From contig JBLDXI010000028.1 in assembly GCA_047495785.1 (NCBI GenBank), positions 186,001 to 250,000 of the forward strand: a stretch of DNA of 64,000 nt, read 5' to 3'. Each line of letters begins with the position of its first letter. Position 1 is the stretch's first letter. The stretch is from Lepidodermella squamata (Eukaryota > Gastrotricha). The notes under the pieces were generated by a model, which searched no databases, was not told the origin of the DNA, and saw only the letters and a program-made list of their open reading frames with translations. Below, piece after piece: positions 11,749-23,644 of this stretch. The position numbers and the translations under genes are program-made.

Positions 11749-14461
11749 CTAGACGTATTTGAAGCACTTCTGATGTGTAGCAGGAACTCGCGTTTTGAAC
11801 AGCACCGAATCAGCGCGAGCTTGGCTGAACAGCAGCGGGTTGTAGCCGTAGGCCTCGGCGAACAGCCGCAAGCACTCTGACCGCTCGTCGAAGTGCGACT
11901 GTTCGCGCGACAGAGTGGTCGCGCAGGTTGGGCAGTGGAACGTCCAGCGGACGGTGACTTTGAGCGGCGCTTTCCGCGTCGCGTGCGACACGGCGAAATT
12001 CATGGCGATGTCTTCGCAGTTCATCAACCGGTCGACGGTTTCGCGAATCGACGCCGGCATCAGATACGTGTACACGTAAAAATAATACTGAAAAATATTA
12101 ATAAGTGGAAAATTAAATTAAATTAAAAATTCGAGTATGTTAGTCTCTACTATTCGATACAAAATTATAGGAATAGAATATAGGAGAAATAATTCTAAAA
12201 TATTCAATTCATCCGAAAATGTACCTTGTGAACGAATGCCGCACCCGTCAAAATCAGGCTGTACTCGCAGGAGTAATCGGAAACGTAAACCCACTGCCGA
12301 CTCGTTGAATTCCAGCCGTGACTCCGGCTCGGAAAGCCAACAATACGATCGCGATTTTCACGCCAAACTCGGAAGGCGAACACGATTTCATCCGGCCGCA
12401 GGAACATGTCATCGTCCAGCGATAATACAGCGTCAGTTTCGATTTCACTCAGCGGTAAAAACCGGTTATTCAACGAATTCGAGCCCATTTTTGCCACGAA
12501 AATTGGAACAGTCAGCTCAGGCCATTTCAGCGTTGACGGCGGTTTCTCTAAATGGTTATTCCAGACAACAATGACCTTATTTAGATAAGGCAAGTTCTTG
12601 AATCGAGAAATAATATCGATAAGAATCGATAACCGATCCCCACCACGAGTCAGTAAGACAATCGTAAATTGCTCAGCTGGTCGATTGCCGCCTAAAGCCA
12701 GGCCCAACTGCCGGCCTGAGCCACCCAGTCCCTGACCAACAGGTCGAAAATCGAGGGAATTGAACGAAACCAACGCAATATCGTGAGGGAAAGGCATTTG
12801 ACTGAAAGGATTCGTCGGTGCGTGGAATAAATAGTTGCTCGAGGTGAAGTTATCGTAGAAAATGTCGCTGGATTTCGGCAACTCGGCTGGTCCTAGGTAT
12901 TCATCCAATGCTATTTCGACCCCATCCTCGGCGAACGGGGCCGGTTCAATCGGGGCTGTCGGTGCGTATCTCGACTCGTACATACTAGACGCATTCACGT
13001 CCTTTAAAATCGGGGCTGGCAGATGAAGTCGTCTAGTGAAAGTTGCGAGTACTCCAAGTAGAACGGCGTCGTCAGAAACGAAAAATTCGGTGTAAATACG
13101 GCGGCATTCGAGTTTGAGATTCGTCAAATCGGATAGTGAGATCGATTTCAGGAGGTAATACAACTCGGGCGCGCGGTAACCGGGTAGTAAAATTGCGCAT
13201 TTCGACCAATCAATCAGCTCGTCGAATGGGAGTGCCGCATGATTTGTGTATAAAACAACCGGGATAGATGAAGATAGCAATGCTTCACTGAGCAAAACGT
13301 TGAACTCGAAATCGATCGCGTCTTGAATTAGAATTGTGAAAAGAGATGAAGTAAAACTGGCGATTCGTTTCTCACTCCGATCACATTGCAACAAGTCTTC
13401 TTTATGAACAACAATTCGATTGATAAAATTATCAGATGTAGGAGTTATCGAATCCAGAATCGAACCAGTTTTCGATGCAAGTAACGACCGAGTCAACCCA
13501 AGTTTGACGATCGTAAAAATGTATTTACGAGTAATGGGCATGAAATGAGACACGCCGGAATTCGGACAAGTTACAATAAAAGGAAGGACAATGTCGAAAC
13601 CTCTTCTGAAAGACACACTTTTTGAAAAATCCAATGATCCAATCATAATACTTCTAGGGGCTCTGCTTAAATCAGGCGACTCGTTTTTGGATAACCAAAC
13701 ATGATTAAGCCGATTTGCTGAATCGAATTGAGACAACTTTTCCAGTTGGATGTTCGCATCGCTGTTGTGATAAATGAAAATGCAGGCTTTCGAGGCATCA
13801 GTTATCACAGCATAAGCTCCGACTTCCTTCGCTTTAGTGCTGTCATACAGATAGGCATCGATGGACTGGAACAGTGGACAACGAGCCCAGTCAAAACAAG
13901 TGAGTAACTCGCAGTCCTTAGTAACATTAATAGGGACGACATCTTTGGCTTCACTCCAGAGCAAGCGAACAGGAGGAAGTAACTTCGGTGTGTAGTTGCC
14001 CTCAAGAAGTTTGAATTTTTCTTGCAAGAGAACAGCATTCTGCCGCAAGGACACAAGATTCTTCTCACTCTCCAACTTTTGTTTTTCCAATTTAGCGACT
14101 TCGCTCTGCAGAGAAGACACCCTTAGAAGAAGTTCCCTCACATAGCTTTCTTGAAGTCGCGCTTCTTCTTTCAAGTCCTCAAACAGCCGCGTGTAGTCAT
14201 CGATGCTAAAACTTAATCCTAACCAAGTAGACACCGTTTAACATTGAATAACATTGAATGCAGCATGAAAAGCTCACCATCTAACAGTTGAGCGGTCGCT
14301 ACTGGGTCAAGTTTTGCAGATGGTTGGTAGATTGAAACTAAGCCAGCCGTAAATATGACGTTCATTAGAAACGTGGTAACAGCGGCGATGAATATCACCA
14401 AAACACTCCGATTGAGAAGACATCGACGAAATAGGCGGAGGATAAGATTCTTGCAATGCAT
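11749..14461 (-). CDS. EXTL3: Exostosin-like 3 glycosyltransferase
   Basis: EXTL3 is a Golgi type II membrane enzyme that adds the first GlcNAc when heparan sulfate chains are started. Three exons (14461-14278, 14218-12225, 12087-11749; phases 1 and 0) give 838 residues. Order: a short basic cytosolic tail, one membrane span (about residues 18-42), a coiled-coil stem, an exostosin-type GT47 region ([10 protein letters not shown] onward), and a C-terminal GT64 domain ([18 protein letters not shown], the metal-binding [20 protein letters not shown] and [14 protein letters not shown]). The final exon has the family's Cys/His-rich ending. It is somewhat shorter than the vertebrate protein, mainly in the middle. 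An acceptor-like CCTAG lies 8 bases before the ATG. All expected motifs are present. Confidence 0.93.
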
Positions 14462-14507
14462 ACATTAATCCTAGGAAACGCAGTAAAATGGAAGAGATTA
14501 ATTCGTC

Positions 14508-14595
14508 AATTAAAAATTAAAATTATCGCTAATCAACCAGAGCGCAATAGGAATTAAAAATTAAAATTATCGCTAATCAACCCGAACGCAATAGG
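14508..14595. repeat. Two-copy 44-bp tandem repeat
   Basis: Two near-identical 44-bp units (14508-14551 and 14552-14595), each starting AATTAAAAATTAAAATTATC, differ at about two positions. They lie just upstream of EXTL3, in the spacer shared with the divergent phosphatase gene. Confidence 0.85.
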
Positions 14596-15313
14596 AAGAA
14601 GACAGAGCGAAGAGAAGGAAAGAAGGGGACGGAAAAGAAGAACGGAAAAGGACGAACGTGTGCATCGCTAGATCATACAATGCAAACTGTAATTGGCTGC
14701 AAGCTGCAAGCTCCCAACAAACGACAGATGGCTATCATCAGTCAATCCCGTGTGAAAAACAGACATACGTTTCACAACCGCACACTATATTCACCACACA
14801 CAAAGCATTCGAGAAACAAGGACCCGAAGTACATAACTCAAAAACTATCGAACTTTATTAAAAGTAAAACCTAAAATATACTCGCAATCAAAGTTTTCTA
14901 TTGGTTTTTAACAATAGAGAATAAAAGTTAAAAAATATAGTTTTGTTTTGACAGAGGGTTAGTGCTGTTCATGAGTTGTTTATTTTTGGGTGACTCAAGA
15001 TAGTAAATCTGGCCGACTGGACTGGTTTTTCTACCGTCTGGGGACTACTTGTTCCAAAGTTATGCGTTCTGACTGAATCATCCACCTCCCGCTTTGACTC
15101 TGACTGATTAATGATTAACTGATTAAATATTAAATAGTGTTTACTTTGTGGATTCCTCCTCAGCCATTATTTTCTTGCCTGTTAGAGCACGGACTGCTGG
15201 AGTTGCTTATTTATATTCTTTTTCAATTAAACATTTTTATTAGACTAATGATTTGAGGTCATTTTATTAGATAGAGTTGTTAATTGATAGGCTAATTCGA
15301 CCCCTGCTCAAAC
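14596..15313. promoter_or_regulatory. Divergent promoter region of EXTL3 and the PP2C gene
   Basis: Head-to-head spacer between the minus-strand EXTL3 and the plus-strand phosphatase. It holds a perfect TGACTCA (AP-1 type) heptamer at 14991-14997 and AT-rich tracts. No protein-like open frame. Assignment as a shared promoter is from gene orientation only. Confidence 0.4.
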
Positions 15314-16351
15314 ATGGGGCAGATGCTATCGACGCCGGTCACCGCCGTCGAATCAGAGACTTATGAGTCTCGGTATTATAGAATAGCAGTTGGATCGATG
15401 CAAGGCTGGCGCGTCAACATGGAGGATGCCCATGTTGTGCGTGTCGGTATCGGAAATGATCAAGACGCATTAATGACCGGTGTATACGATGGTCACGGTG
15501 GTGCAACTATAGCGCATTACGTCGCGCACAACTTACCTGCTCGCATAATCCAGCATCCGACTTTCAGCACTAATACGCCCGAGGCGTTACGGCAAAGTTT
15601 TTTAGAGGTAGACTACGCAATGATGAATGACGACCGGTTGAGAGATGACAATAGCGGATCTACTGCAATTATGACGATAATCAAAGGCGGAAAAATCTAC
15701 TGCGCAAATGTAGGCGACTCGCGTGCCATCGCGAGTCGGGCTGGCATGGTCGATCAGCTGAGTTACGACCACAAACCGATGAACCAGCTGGAATATGACC
15801 GCATCCTCAGCGCTGGTGGTTGGGTCGAGTTTAATCGAGTGAATGGAAATCTCGCGTTGAGCAGAGCGTTTGGAGATTTTGAGTTTAAACGCAATTCTTC
15901 GCGAGGTCAGCACGAGCAGATTGTCACAGCTGTTCCCGACATACTAGTGAGAGATATCACCGACGAAGTTGAGTTTGTTCTACTTGCTTGCGACGGCATT
16001 TGGGACGTGTTGACCATGGCCGAAGTGCTAGAATTCGTGCGTGGTCGCATCGCTCAAGGCCTCGAGCCCGTAGCAATATGTACAGATCTGTTGAATCGCT
16101 GTCTCGCCCCTGATTGCACCGCTGGCGGTATTGGTTGCGACAACATGACTGTAATCCTAATCTGCTGTCTACACGGCCAACCGTACAGTTCGTTAGTATC
16201 ACGGTGTCAAACTCCCTCTGCAGCGTTGATGAACCCCTCAAACCCTGCGCTAAGTCAACAGAATTCACGAAACTCAGCTCCACCGGCTGCGAACATTCCT
16301 CAGCAGAGTCAGCAGGTGTCAAAGACGAATTCTAGCTCGACGAGGCGTTGA
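15314..16351 (+). CDS. PP2C-family (PPM) Ser/Thr phosphatase, single exon
   Basis: A 345-residue metal-dependent protein phosphatase. The N-terminus (MGQMLSTPVT) resembles PPM1/Ptc2 proteins and has a Gly2 suited to N-myristoylation. PP2C motifs are in order: GWRVNMEDAH (Glu37, Asp38), GVYDGHGG (Asp59, Gly60, metal site), DNSGSTAI, NVGDSRAI, LSRAFGDF, LLACDGIWDV and CDNMTVIL. The catalytic domain ends near residue 290, followed by a Ser/Asn/Gln-rich tail. The acidic insertion of PPM1G is absent, so it is closest to the PPM1A/PPM1B or Ptc2/3 type. The gene is intronless over its whole coding length, in contrast to its neighbours, which may point to an old retroposition. Targets cannot be read from sequence. 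Confidence 0.93.
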   Translation: MGQMLSTPVTAVESETYESRYYRIAVGSMQGWRVNMEDAHVVRVGIGNDQDALMTGVYDGHGGATIAHYVAHNLPARIIQHPTFSTNTPEALRQSFLEVDYAMMNDDRLRDDNSGSTAIMTIIKGGKIYCANVGDSRAIASRAGMVDQLSYDHKPMNQLEYDRILSAGGWVEFNRVNGNLALSRAFGDFEFKRNSSRGQHEQIVTAVPDILVRDITDEVEFVLLACDGIWDVLTMAEVLEFVRGRIAQGLEPVAICTDLLNRCLAPDCTAGGIGCDNMTVILICCLHGQPYSSLVSRCQTPSAALMNPSNPALSQQNSRNSAPPAANIPQQSQQVSKTNSSSTRR

Positions 16352-16894
16352 AAATGTCAATCACGCATTTTATTTTGCGATTCTTTTCAATCAGCTCAGT
16401 TATGTTTCTTTTTTTCAAAATCACTTGCGAACGAATTTTTCCACGGTGACCGCGCGACCTTCTTGCGTTTTGTGATTGATGAGCTTTTATCTTGCATACT
16501 AATTTTTAGCTTCGATGATCAAACTGCTCCTTGTGTTATTATACTGAAAACGAATGATCTCCATTTGAAACAAAGCAAACACTGCAATAAATAGTTGTAG
16601 CTAGAGTAGGATGATTTCCCAATGAACTGTGCAATTTCCGAGGGTTTAGATGAGCATAGCGAGTTAGATGACGAATCTCTTGAAAGAATTGCAGCTGCTT
16701 TCACGTTACATTGTCACTTATTTCCTTTTTCAATCTTCGTCTCGATTATTCTATTATTATTATTATTATAATTATTATGATTCCTTTTTGTCATCGTTGT
16801 GTGCACAGAAAAATTTGATGATTTTTTAATTGATGAGCGAAAAATAAAAAAATTGGTTGTGCAAATTACGAAACATTTTCTGATTTATTTTTAG
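16352..16894. other. Spacer with an ATT microsatellite
   Basis: Contains the phosphatase 3' UTR and a run of ATT trinucleotides at about 16752-16779. It ends in a T-rich acceptor-like TTATTTTTAG that abuts the next gene's ATG. No gene seen. Confidence 0.5.
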
Positions 16895-19156
16895 ATGGCC
16901 TGGCTTCATAATTTTGTTTACTTGGGTATTTTCTCCGCATATGCTGCTACGCTGGCGTGGGACATTACCTACCTAGTCGATAGTCGACCCATTGTCGCTG
17001 GAATGGCTGGAATTACGGCTCGATTCTGCTTCTTCACATTCTGGGACTTGTGGTTTCAATTTTTCTACTTCGGCGCTATTTCATTCGGAATTTTGAAGGC
17101 TGTTTTGACTGGCGATCGTAACTATCACTCGAATAGTCCGTCTACATTGCGTAGTTACGTTTCTCGCGGCGTGACCGGCCCCTGTGGACTTGTAGGTTTC
17201 TTTAAAATAATTCGAAATTCATCGATTTTTTCCTCGTTACTTAATAGTTTGTCGCGACTTCGTTCTGGCTAATTTATGCCGTTGATCGAGAACTCATCTA
17301 TCCGGTTGCTCTCGATTCGTTCATTCCCAAGTGGTGGAACCACGGCGCTGTAAGTCTTTATATCAAGTGTTTATTGTAGAAGATACTCTTTTGTATCAGA
17401 AATAATTGAAAATTATCAGTAAATTCGAATCTTACTTGACAACAGAATGAGGCTAATGTTGAAATTGTAGTTCAATATAGAATTTCCTAGAAAACCGTTG
17501 CTCTCTTTCGCGGCTGTGTTCTTATTTCTTATAGATTTTATGTTTAGAAGTATAGGAAATATTAATGAGTCGATAAATTATTCCGTGTTTAATTAATTTC
17601 CGTCTTTTATTTGTCACGTGCTGCCTAGCGCTTGTATTGCAACATCGCTAAACAGGGAAGAGAGATGTCGTCATTATCGACTGGAACGGTGGCTACTCAA
17701 TTTTAATGGTATTTTACCCCGATTTTTCCCGTTGTCGTTGCCAAGGAAAAAAGCGAGGGAGAAGGTTAAAAAAGAAAAACCTGAACAAAAATTAAATTGG
17801 CCGTGCTTCTTACATGAAAAGTTGATTATAATTTGATATGGCTAATTAATATATTGAAATATTGTCAATCCACGGTTGGAAAACGTTTCATCTCAAGCTC
17901 GGCGATCGATTCAAGTGTCGAAGCGATGGGGGCAAGGAGTTATTAAGGAATCATGATTTGTAATAATAACGGTATTAAATCATCACTCTTCAATTGAACG
18001 TCATATTATAACGTTTCCGGTTTCGGAGTGACGCATCACTCAGATCCTGCTTTTTCCATAAAATTGGCAATTTAAAATCGATTTGAAAACTGCCAACTGC
18101 CATTCGTTTAATGAAAACTAATTCAGCTAGTTTGTGACCGATTTTGATTTCAGATTCGCTTTTGTTTTCGCTGGAATTTCGCTTTTTTTTAGTAATTTCC
18201 TTAGCTTTGAGGATTAATCAAAATAAACCGGAATCTTGCATCGCACAGATTTCACGTCATTGATGTAAACGTAGAAAAGTAGCTTGCTGTCTGTTACTGA
18301 AAGGATCCTAACGGAGATGGGACATTCCTTGCTGGTAATGGGAATTACGTTCGAGGGCCAATAAGTTACTTGTTGTGGCTCATTATCTCTTGCAATTAGG
18401 ATAGTTCACGCATTTGATTAATGGTATCAGGGTACAGTTGATGTGCCATGAAGAAATATAAATTCAAGTCAGATTTTATTTTTTCATTTTAAATTTCAAA
18501 TTGTGGAGAAATTATTCTTCTGATCCATCTCGGCTGTAGCGCAATTCAGGATAAAACCCTTGAAAATATTCGTCATGCTGCATTGTTCACGTTATTGAAG
18601 CGATCTATTCAAGTTTTGAACAGCTGTAGGAAAAGTCATATGCTCGATAGAAGCTCGCAGTCTGTTCAAATAAATGCTATTTCCCACGTGTTTTGGCTAA
18701 TTGGCTGCGAGCGAGCAGTAAAACTTCTTCATTTCAATCTTTCTCTCGTGTTATCGCCTTTTACCAAATTGCTAGCCAAATGCTATATTCGTGAATTATT
18801 GTGAATTTCAGCACACGTTGCCGCTGGTGAGTTCGGTGATCGATCGGTATTTCAGCGACTTCGGCGCGCACACGGAATCGCGACCATGGCGCCCATTCCT
18901 GCTGACCCTGCTGACCGGCGTCTCCTACCTCGGCTGGGTGCTGCACCTCGGCTTCAGCCACAAGTTCTGGGTGTACCCGGTCCTCGAAGTGCTCGACCAC
19001 ATGCAGCGAACTGCCTTCATCGCCGTGTGTGCCGTCATTCTAGCCGTGTCTTTCCTCGCCACAGACCGCATCGGGGCGATATTCTGGCGCCAGAAGCACG
19101 CGAGAAAGCAACAACACTTAGCAAAACCACCTGGGGTTGCTAAGAAATCGCGTTAA
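16895..19156 (+). CDS. AIG1: AIG1/ADTRP-family membrane hydrolase
   Basis: AIG1 and ADTRP are multi-pass membrane threonine hydrolases that cleave fatty-acid esters of hydroxy fatty acids. Three exons in phase 0 (16895-17191, 17248-17349, 18812-19156) give 247 residues with about six hydrophobic segments. Thr48 lies in FTFWDLW, and the first residue of exon 3 is His134 in NHGAHT. These correspond to the nucleophile and histidine reported for human AIG1 (Thr43/His134). YAVDRELIYP is a family signature. Intron 2 is 1.46 kb, long for this locus, and I see no gene in it. The C-terminal tail is basic. The ATG directly follows an AG acceptor-like site. Whether it is closer to AIG1 or ADTRP is not resolved. 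Confidence 0.87.
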
Positions 19157-19354
19157 TAATCGAAGATTCCTAAAAAAAACTTGTGAAAAAACTGAGCCAT
19201 TGAATTATGTGCAAATGTGTTATATGTGATTGAGTAGAATCGAATGATTGCATGCTCACGGTATTCGTAGTTTATTTATTTCTGGTGATTGAAAATCACG
19301 CCTTAAATTACGAAAATTTATCAATTCCATTTCCATTTAACTCATTATAGGGCG

Positions 19355-22300
19355 ATGATTAGTAGAGTATATATTTATTTCGGATCTGTATTCGCCTGTG
19401 CTGGTTTCGTCTACAAATGCTATCAGTATCTAGTCGACGCCGTTGACGCTGGTTTCATCGGCTTATCGCTCGCTAAAATCGAATCGATCATTGGTACCAA
19501 TAATCAAGCCCTGCTTTCCTCCAAGCATGAGGACGAGAAATCTCACTCGCAATTGACCGAAGAAACGCTGTTGAAACGGCTGTTGGCCATCGAGAATGAG
19601 CGACGGCCGATTCGCGAGGCGGATTTGCGTGTTGCAGTCGGGTTCGGCTCATGCAAAGACGTTTTCGTCAGAGCGGTCGATTTCTTCAGTCATTTCGGCA
19701 TCAATACGAGCGCTAAGTTGGCGCATTACAACCAAGTCGATTCGCGGCAACAACTCGATGAAATGTTCCTGTTCTACTTCTCAAAAGGCGTCGCAGCAGA
19801 GTAAGATCTTCGGAAATCATTCGAAAACTAACTCTCAGAATTTCCAACTAGTCTCAAAATTAATCCAAAAATTCAAACTCAAATGTTCTCATTTTTCGGA
19901 ATTTGTTGCCATCCTATGACGTCAATTATTAATCGTATTGATCCTTCATGTGATTAAATGAATGTAATCAGATTTTTACATTGCTAAGAAATTTTTGGCT
20001 CAATCAGATGAATCGGAAGCGTCTATTTCTTCGTATAATTGAATTCGAAAGTAAAGCAATGGGCGCAATAACAATATCTCAGATCTTACGTTGCATGCGA
20101 TAACCTCGTTTTCTGCCCACTGCACAAAATTGATTAGATTTTCGGTCCCAAATACTTGCTTTTAACCTTGAATGAACGTAAATAAGTACTATGTCGAAGT
20201 GAAAATACAGTTGCGAGCACTTGCACTCGGCTATTTTTAGCTAAAGGACGGAAAAGGAAATTTGACTGTGTAACAGAATTTTCAGGCAAACAATTTTTAC
20301 AAGGATTATTTGGATATCTAAACTTGGGTTAAAAAGTGGGATTATGGTGCCAAATTTCTAACATTGAGTGAAAAATGTAAAACAAATTTAGGCATTTTCC
20401 GTTATCAATATTTTCGATATCTCTTGTCTGAGTTATGAAATTAATTCCTATAATTTGCAGGCGATACGTGTCGAACAAGCAGCTGTTCAGTGAAATCGTG
20501 CGAACAATCGACGACAACAAGCTGTGGATGAAAGAAGCATTGGGCGGTAATGCGCCCGTCATGGCCGGTCGGTTCGCGAAAGACAACTGCCACGTTCTGC
20601 TCGGCTCAATCATCGGCACCCGCCTGCAATCAGTCGCTCAACTGCACGATAAAATTCGCATTTTGAACGAACCGAACGCGGAATGCGACGACATCCACGT
20701 GCTGCTCGAGTACGACGTCGGCGACCGAGTTGGCGAGCAACGCTCAGCGCCTCGAGCCAACCGATTCATCGTGCATTCAGACGAGTCGAACCCGGCGATT
20801 TCGATGCTGGAGCGGTTTTTCGATGGGACCGTCGACTTCCGACCTCAACTGCTGGTGTTGGGCGCCCTTCAGATGATGGACAACTTCCCGTTCCAGGAGG
20901 GCGAGATGGAGGCGCGGCTACAGAGACTCGGCCAGCGGCTGAAAGAGCCCCACCTAAGCGACACCCTGGTGCATTTCGAACTCGCGTCCTTCACAGATGA
21001 GAGGTTGATGGCGAATCTAGTTGAGCATGTTGTTGGTGACGCCGATTCGCTAGGCATGAATGAGCAGGAACTGGCGAATCTGTACTCGTTCATGAAGGAC
21101 GGCCGCGTTACGCTGGCGGAGGACGCCTACGTCGGCCTGGACACGGAACTCGACAAAATCCGCTTCATTTTTTCGTGCCTCGAGTGAGTCGTTTTTTCTA
21201 CTAGCATGCTTTTATCAGCAATTTCCGATTTCCGGCTTTTTTAGACCTAGATTCGTGTTTTTAAGCGCCTTGTTTTTTTCAATAAGCGCAATGAATTGAA
21301 TCTTGCTGGGACCTGCGCCAACTATTATACTATTGGAAATTGCATAGAATGGAATTTTCCACGTTTTATTGGATTAAATTTATTTTTGCTGAGAAGAATC
21401 GTTTGATTCAGGGCAAATTTGACAAATTCGTTTTTTTACAAAACTGAGTGGAAATTTAAAAAATGTCAAAAGGTGTGCCCATTCTTGAAATCGTGATCTG
21501 GAGTGTTATGAATAAGTCTAGCTCGAGCAATTAACGGAAAAAGCTTGCGAGGCACGCTCTGATATTCTCATTCAAATATCGATTTTTGATCCCATTTCCT
21601 CTGCCCGAAGCCTTGATCTAGGGCGGCATACATTTTCAATTGGGCGATTAAAGTACTGAGAGATTAATTTTCTAGATTATCAAAAACTTGAGAACATCCT
21701 CTAATTCGAAGTAGCCAAACGAGGTTAAAAATTATTGCTTACCTATTTTATAAATAATTTATTAATAGCCTTTTACATTGAAAACGTCTTAATTTACGAC
21801 CTTGCCTATTTGAGCTGAAAATAGCAGGGGAAAAGAAAAACGCTAAAGCATAGACATTCGGGATATTTGACACGAACGGAAGTTGCCGCCACTGATTGCA
21901 TTTTTACGTGTGTTTTTGCTTTTTTTCTAGGTCACGGCCTCGATCTCGGGTGTTGAGCCGCCTGCACCTGCACACAATTCTCTTTCAAATTCTCGCCATT
22001 CGACGGCCGCAAACGGGCGAATCGCCGTGGCGCAATGGCGACCTTGCCGTCGCACGCTCTTCTCTCATGGCCACTAGGTACTTTTTTCGAGTGATTTTCT
22101 TTCAATAATGAAATTTCAAGCTATTTTTTTTACTAATTTTTGATATTTTTCATTTGATTTTTGTTCAGGCATGCATCTCAATCTGAGCGTATCGACACTT
22201 CGAAGGTGAAACTGCTGTTCCGCGGCCCTGTCGAGTTGCCGAGCGGCGAGCGAATCGAGCTCAGCGAGCAGAATCCAATCGCTCACTGGCGGGAAGGCCT

Positions 22301-22427
22301 CGCGGACAGCGGCATTGAACTCGACATCTACGTCACACCCGTTCTCATTTGCACCGATGTGAAGCAGACGACGGGCGGCGGCGACAACATCTCGCCCGTC
22401 GGCCTCGTGTCTCAATTGCGGTACTGA
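19355..22427 (+). CDS. ADPGK: ADP-dependent glucokinase
   Basis: ADPGK phosphorylates glucose using ADP and in animals sits at the endoplasmic reticulum. Four exons (19355-19800, 20461-21183, 21931-22077, 22169-22427) in matching phases give 524 residues. The N-terminus is a hydrophobic signal or anchor. Then come VGFGSCKDVFV, FSKGVAAERY, the GGNAPVMAGRFA substrate-site segment, PRANRFIVHSDESN, SLGMNEQEL and, near the end, GGGDN with Asp511 as the likely catalytic base. All expected blocks of the ribokinase-like fold are there, so it looks active. The ATG at 19355 is four bases after a TTATAG acceptor-like site and only 198 bp after the AIG1 stop on the same strand. Confidence 0.93.
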
Positions 22428-23171
22428 GAGATCGATCAATTTGTAACCACCGTCTCAAATTTCACTTCATTACCTGTACTACTAACTGCTGAGCTTTTGT
22501 GGAAAATTCAATATTATGTTGTATAACCAAAACGGCAGTAGATATTTTTTATTTATCAGTCCAGCTTTCGACTGCGGAAAATGGCGAGAGAAGATTCCAG
22601 AGCTCATGATGTATGAATTGTTGAATTGCGCTGGCCGAGTTGTGACGAGAAAATCCGTTTTTATTACAGACAAATTCGCAAAAATTTCAAACAATATTTA
22701 CTAAATTTCCAAACTCATTTTTCCGCAAATTTTTGCGAATTTGATTTTTTTGGTGCCCATTGATATCAAATTGCATCATTCATTGCCTGGTGAATACAGT
22801 AATTCTTTTCCGCATATAAACAGTCCATTTTTTCGTCGTATGTGTGAACATTTTTCGACAATATTCCGCCGCTTACAAGTGCATTCTTTTCGATCGTTGT
22901 GTTATGTAGAAGACGTCATAATTCATCCCAGTGTTCTTATTTTTCTGCGCATTCGCTTATTATTGATGGTTGAGAGCAGGTGAAAAAACACTCGTGAATA
23001 ACAATAATAATGAAAATATAATATTATCGCAGTTTTTTTTGGCAGATGAGAAAAAGGAAAACGAAGATGAAATTTCTACAAAGAAAAAAATGAGTAAATT
23101 TTTTACGCGATATAATTATGCATTTCCTGCAATTTTTAGAGCTGCTGTAATATTTTTGAAGAAAAATAAGC
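22428..23171. other. Spacer between ADPGK and the small-protein gene
   Basis: AT-rich, with the ADPGK 3' UTR and presumably the next gene's leader. Frames here are short and of simple composition. Nothing else recognised. Confidence 0.4.
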
Positions 23172-23403
23172 ATGAGCACCTCGGTGATTCAGCGTGGCTT
23201 TTTGTCCGCTCTATTGAAGCCGAAAGCCTTGGCTATTATCAAGTCCTTGTAAGCTCCATAATTCTGAAATGTCCTATTTTGATTGGATTTGAAATTTCAG
23301 GGCCGTACCAATCGCCGTCTACGAAGCTGCTGCGCTCGTTGAATTCACGAATTTGTCGCAGTGGAAAATCTTCGGCGACTACTGGGGACAGCCGTCCAAC
23401 TGA
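23172..23403 (+). CDS. Small 59-residue, possibly mitochondrial protein
   Basis: Two exons (23172-23248 and 23301-23403) with a 52-bp GT-AG intron. The ATG at 23172 has an in-frame TGA upstream at 23157-23159, which fixes the start. The protein opens MSTSVIQRGFLSALLKPK, a basic amphipathic stretch like a mitochondrial presequence. A hydrophobic segment (about residues 20-40) and an aromatic tail ending WKIFGDYWGQPSN follow. Size and layout resemble small single-span subunits of respiratory or ATP-synthase complexes, but I could not match it to one. It sits between ADPGK and MSTO1 on the same strand. That it is a gene is inferred from clean splice sites and composition. Confidence 0.55.
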
Positions 23404-23644
23404 GAAAAAAATGAGTAATCAATCAACCGAAACCGACCCCACCGAAAAATGAACAGCGTAGTTGAAAATTGTTAGCCTTCACTCGACCCTTTTTGGCCAC
23501 TCGATTCAGTTTATAATAAAAATACGATAGATAGAAATCTATGGAATTGACCGATAGAAATAAAATATTGCGATGGAAAATTTGAAATAAAAAATTTCCC
23601 AGTGACAAATGCTGTAATTTTTCTGAAATTTAGTTGTTGTAAAA

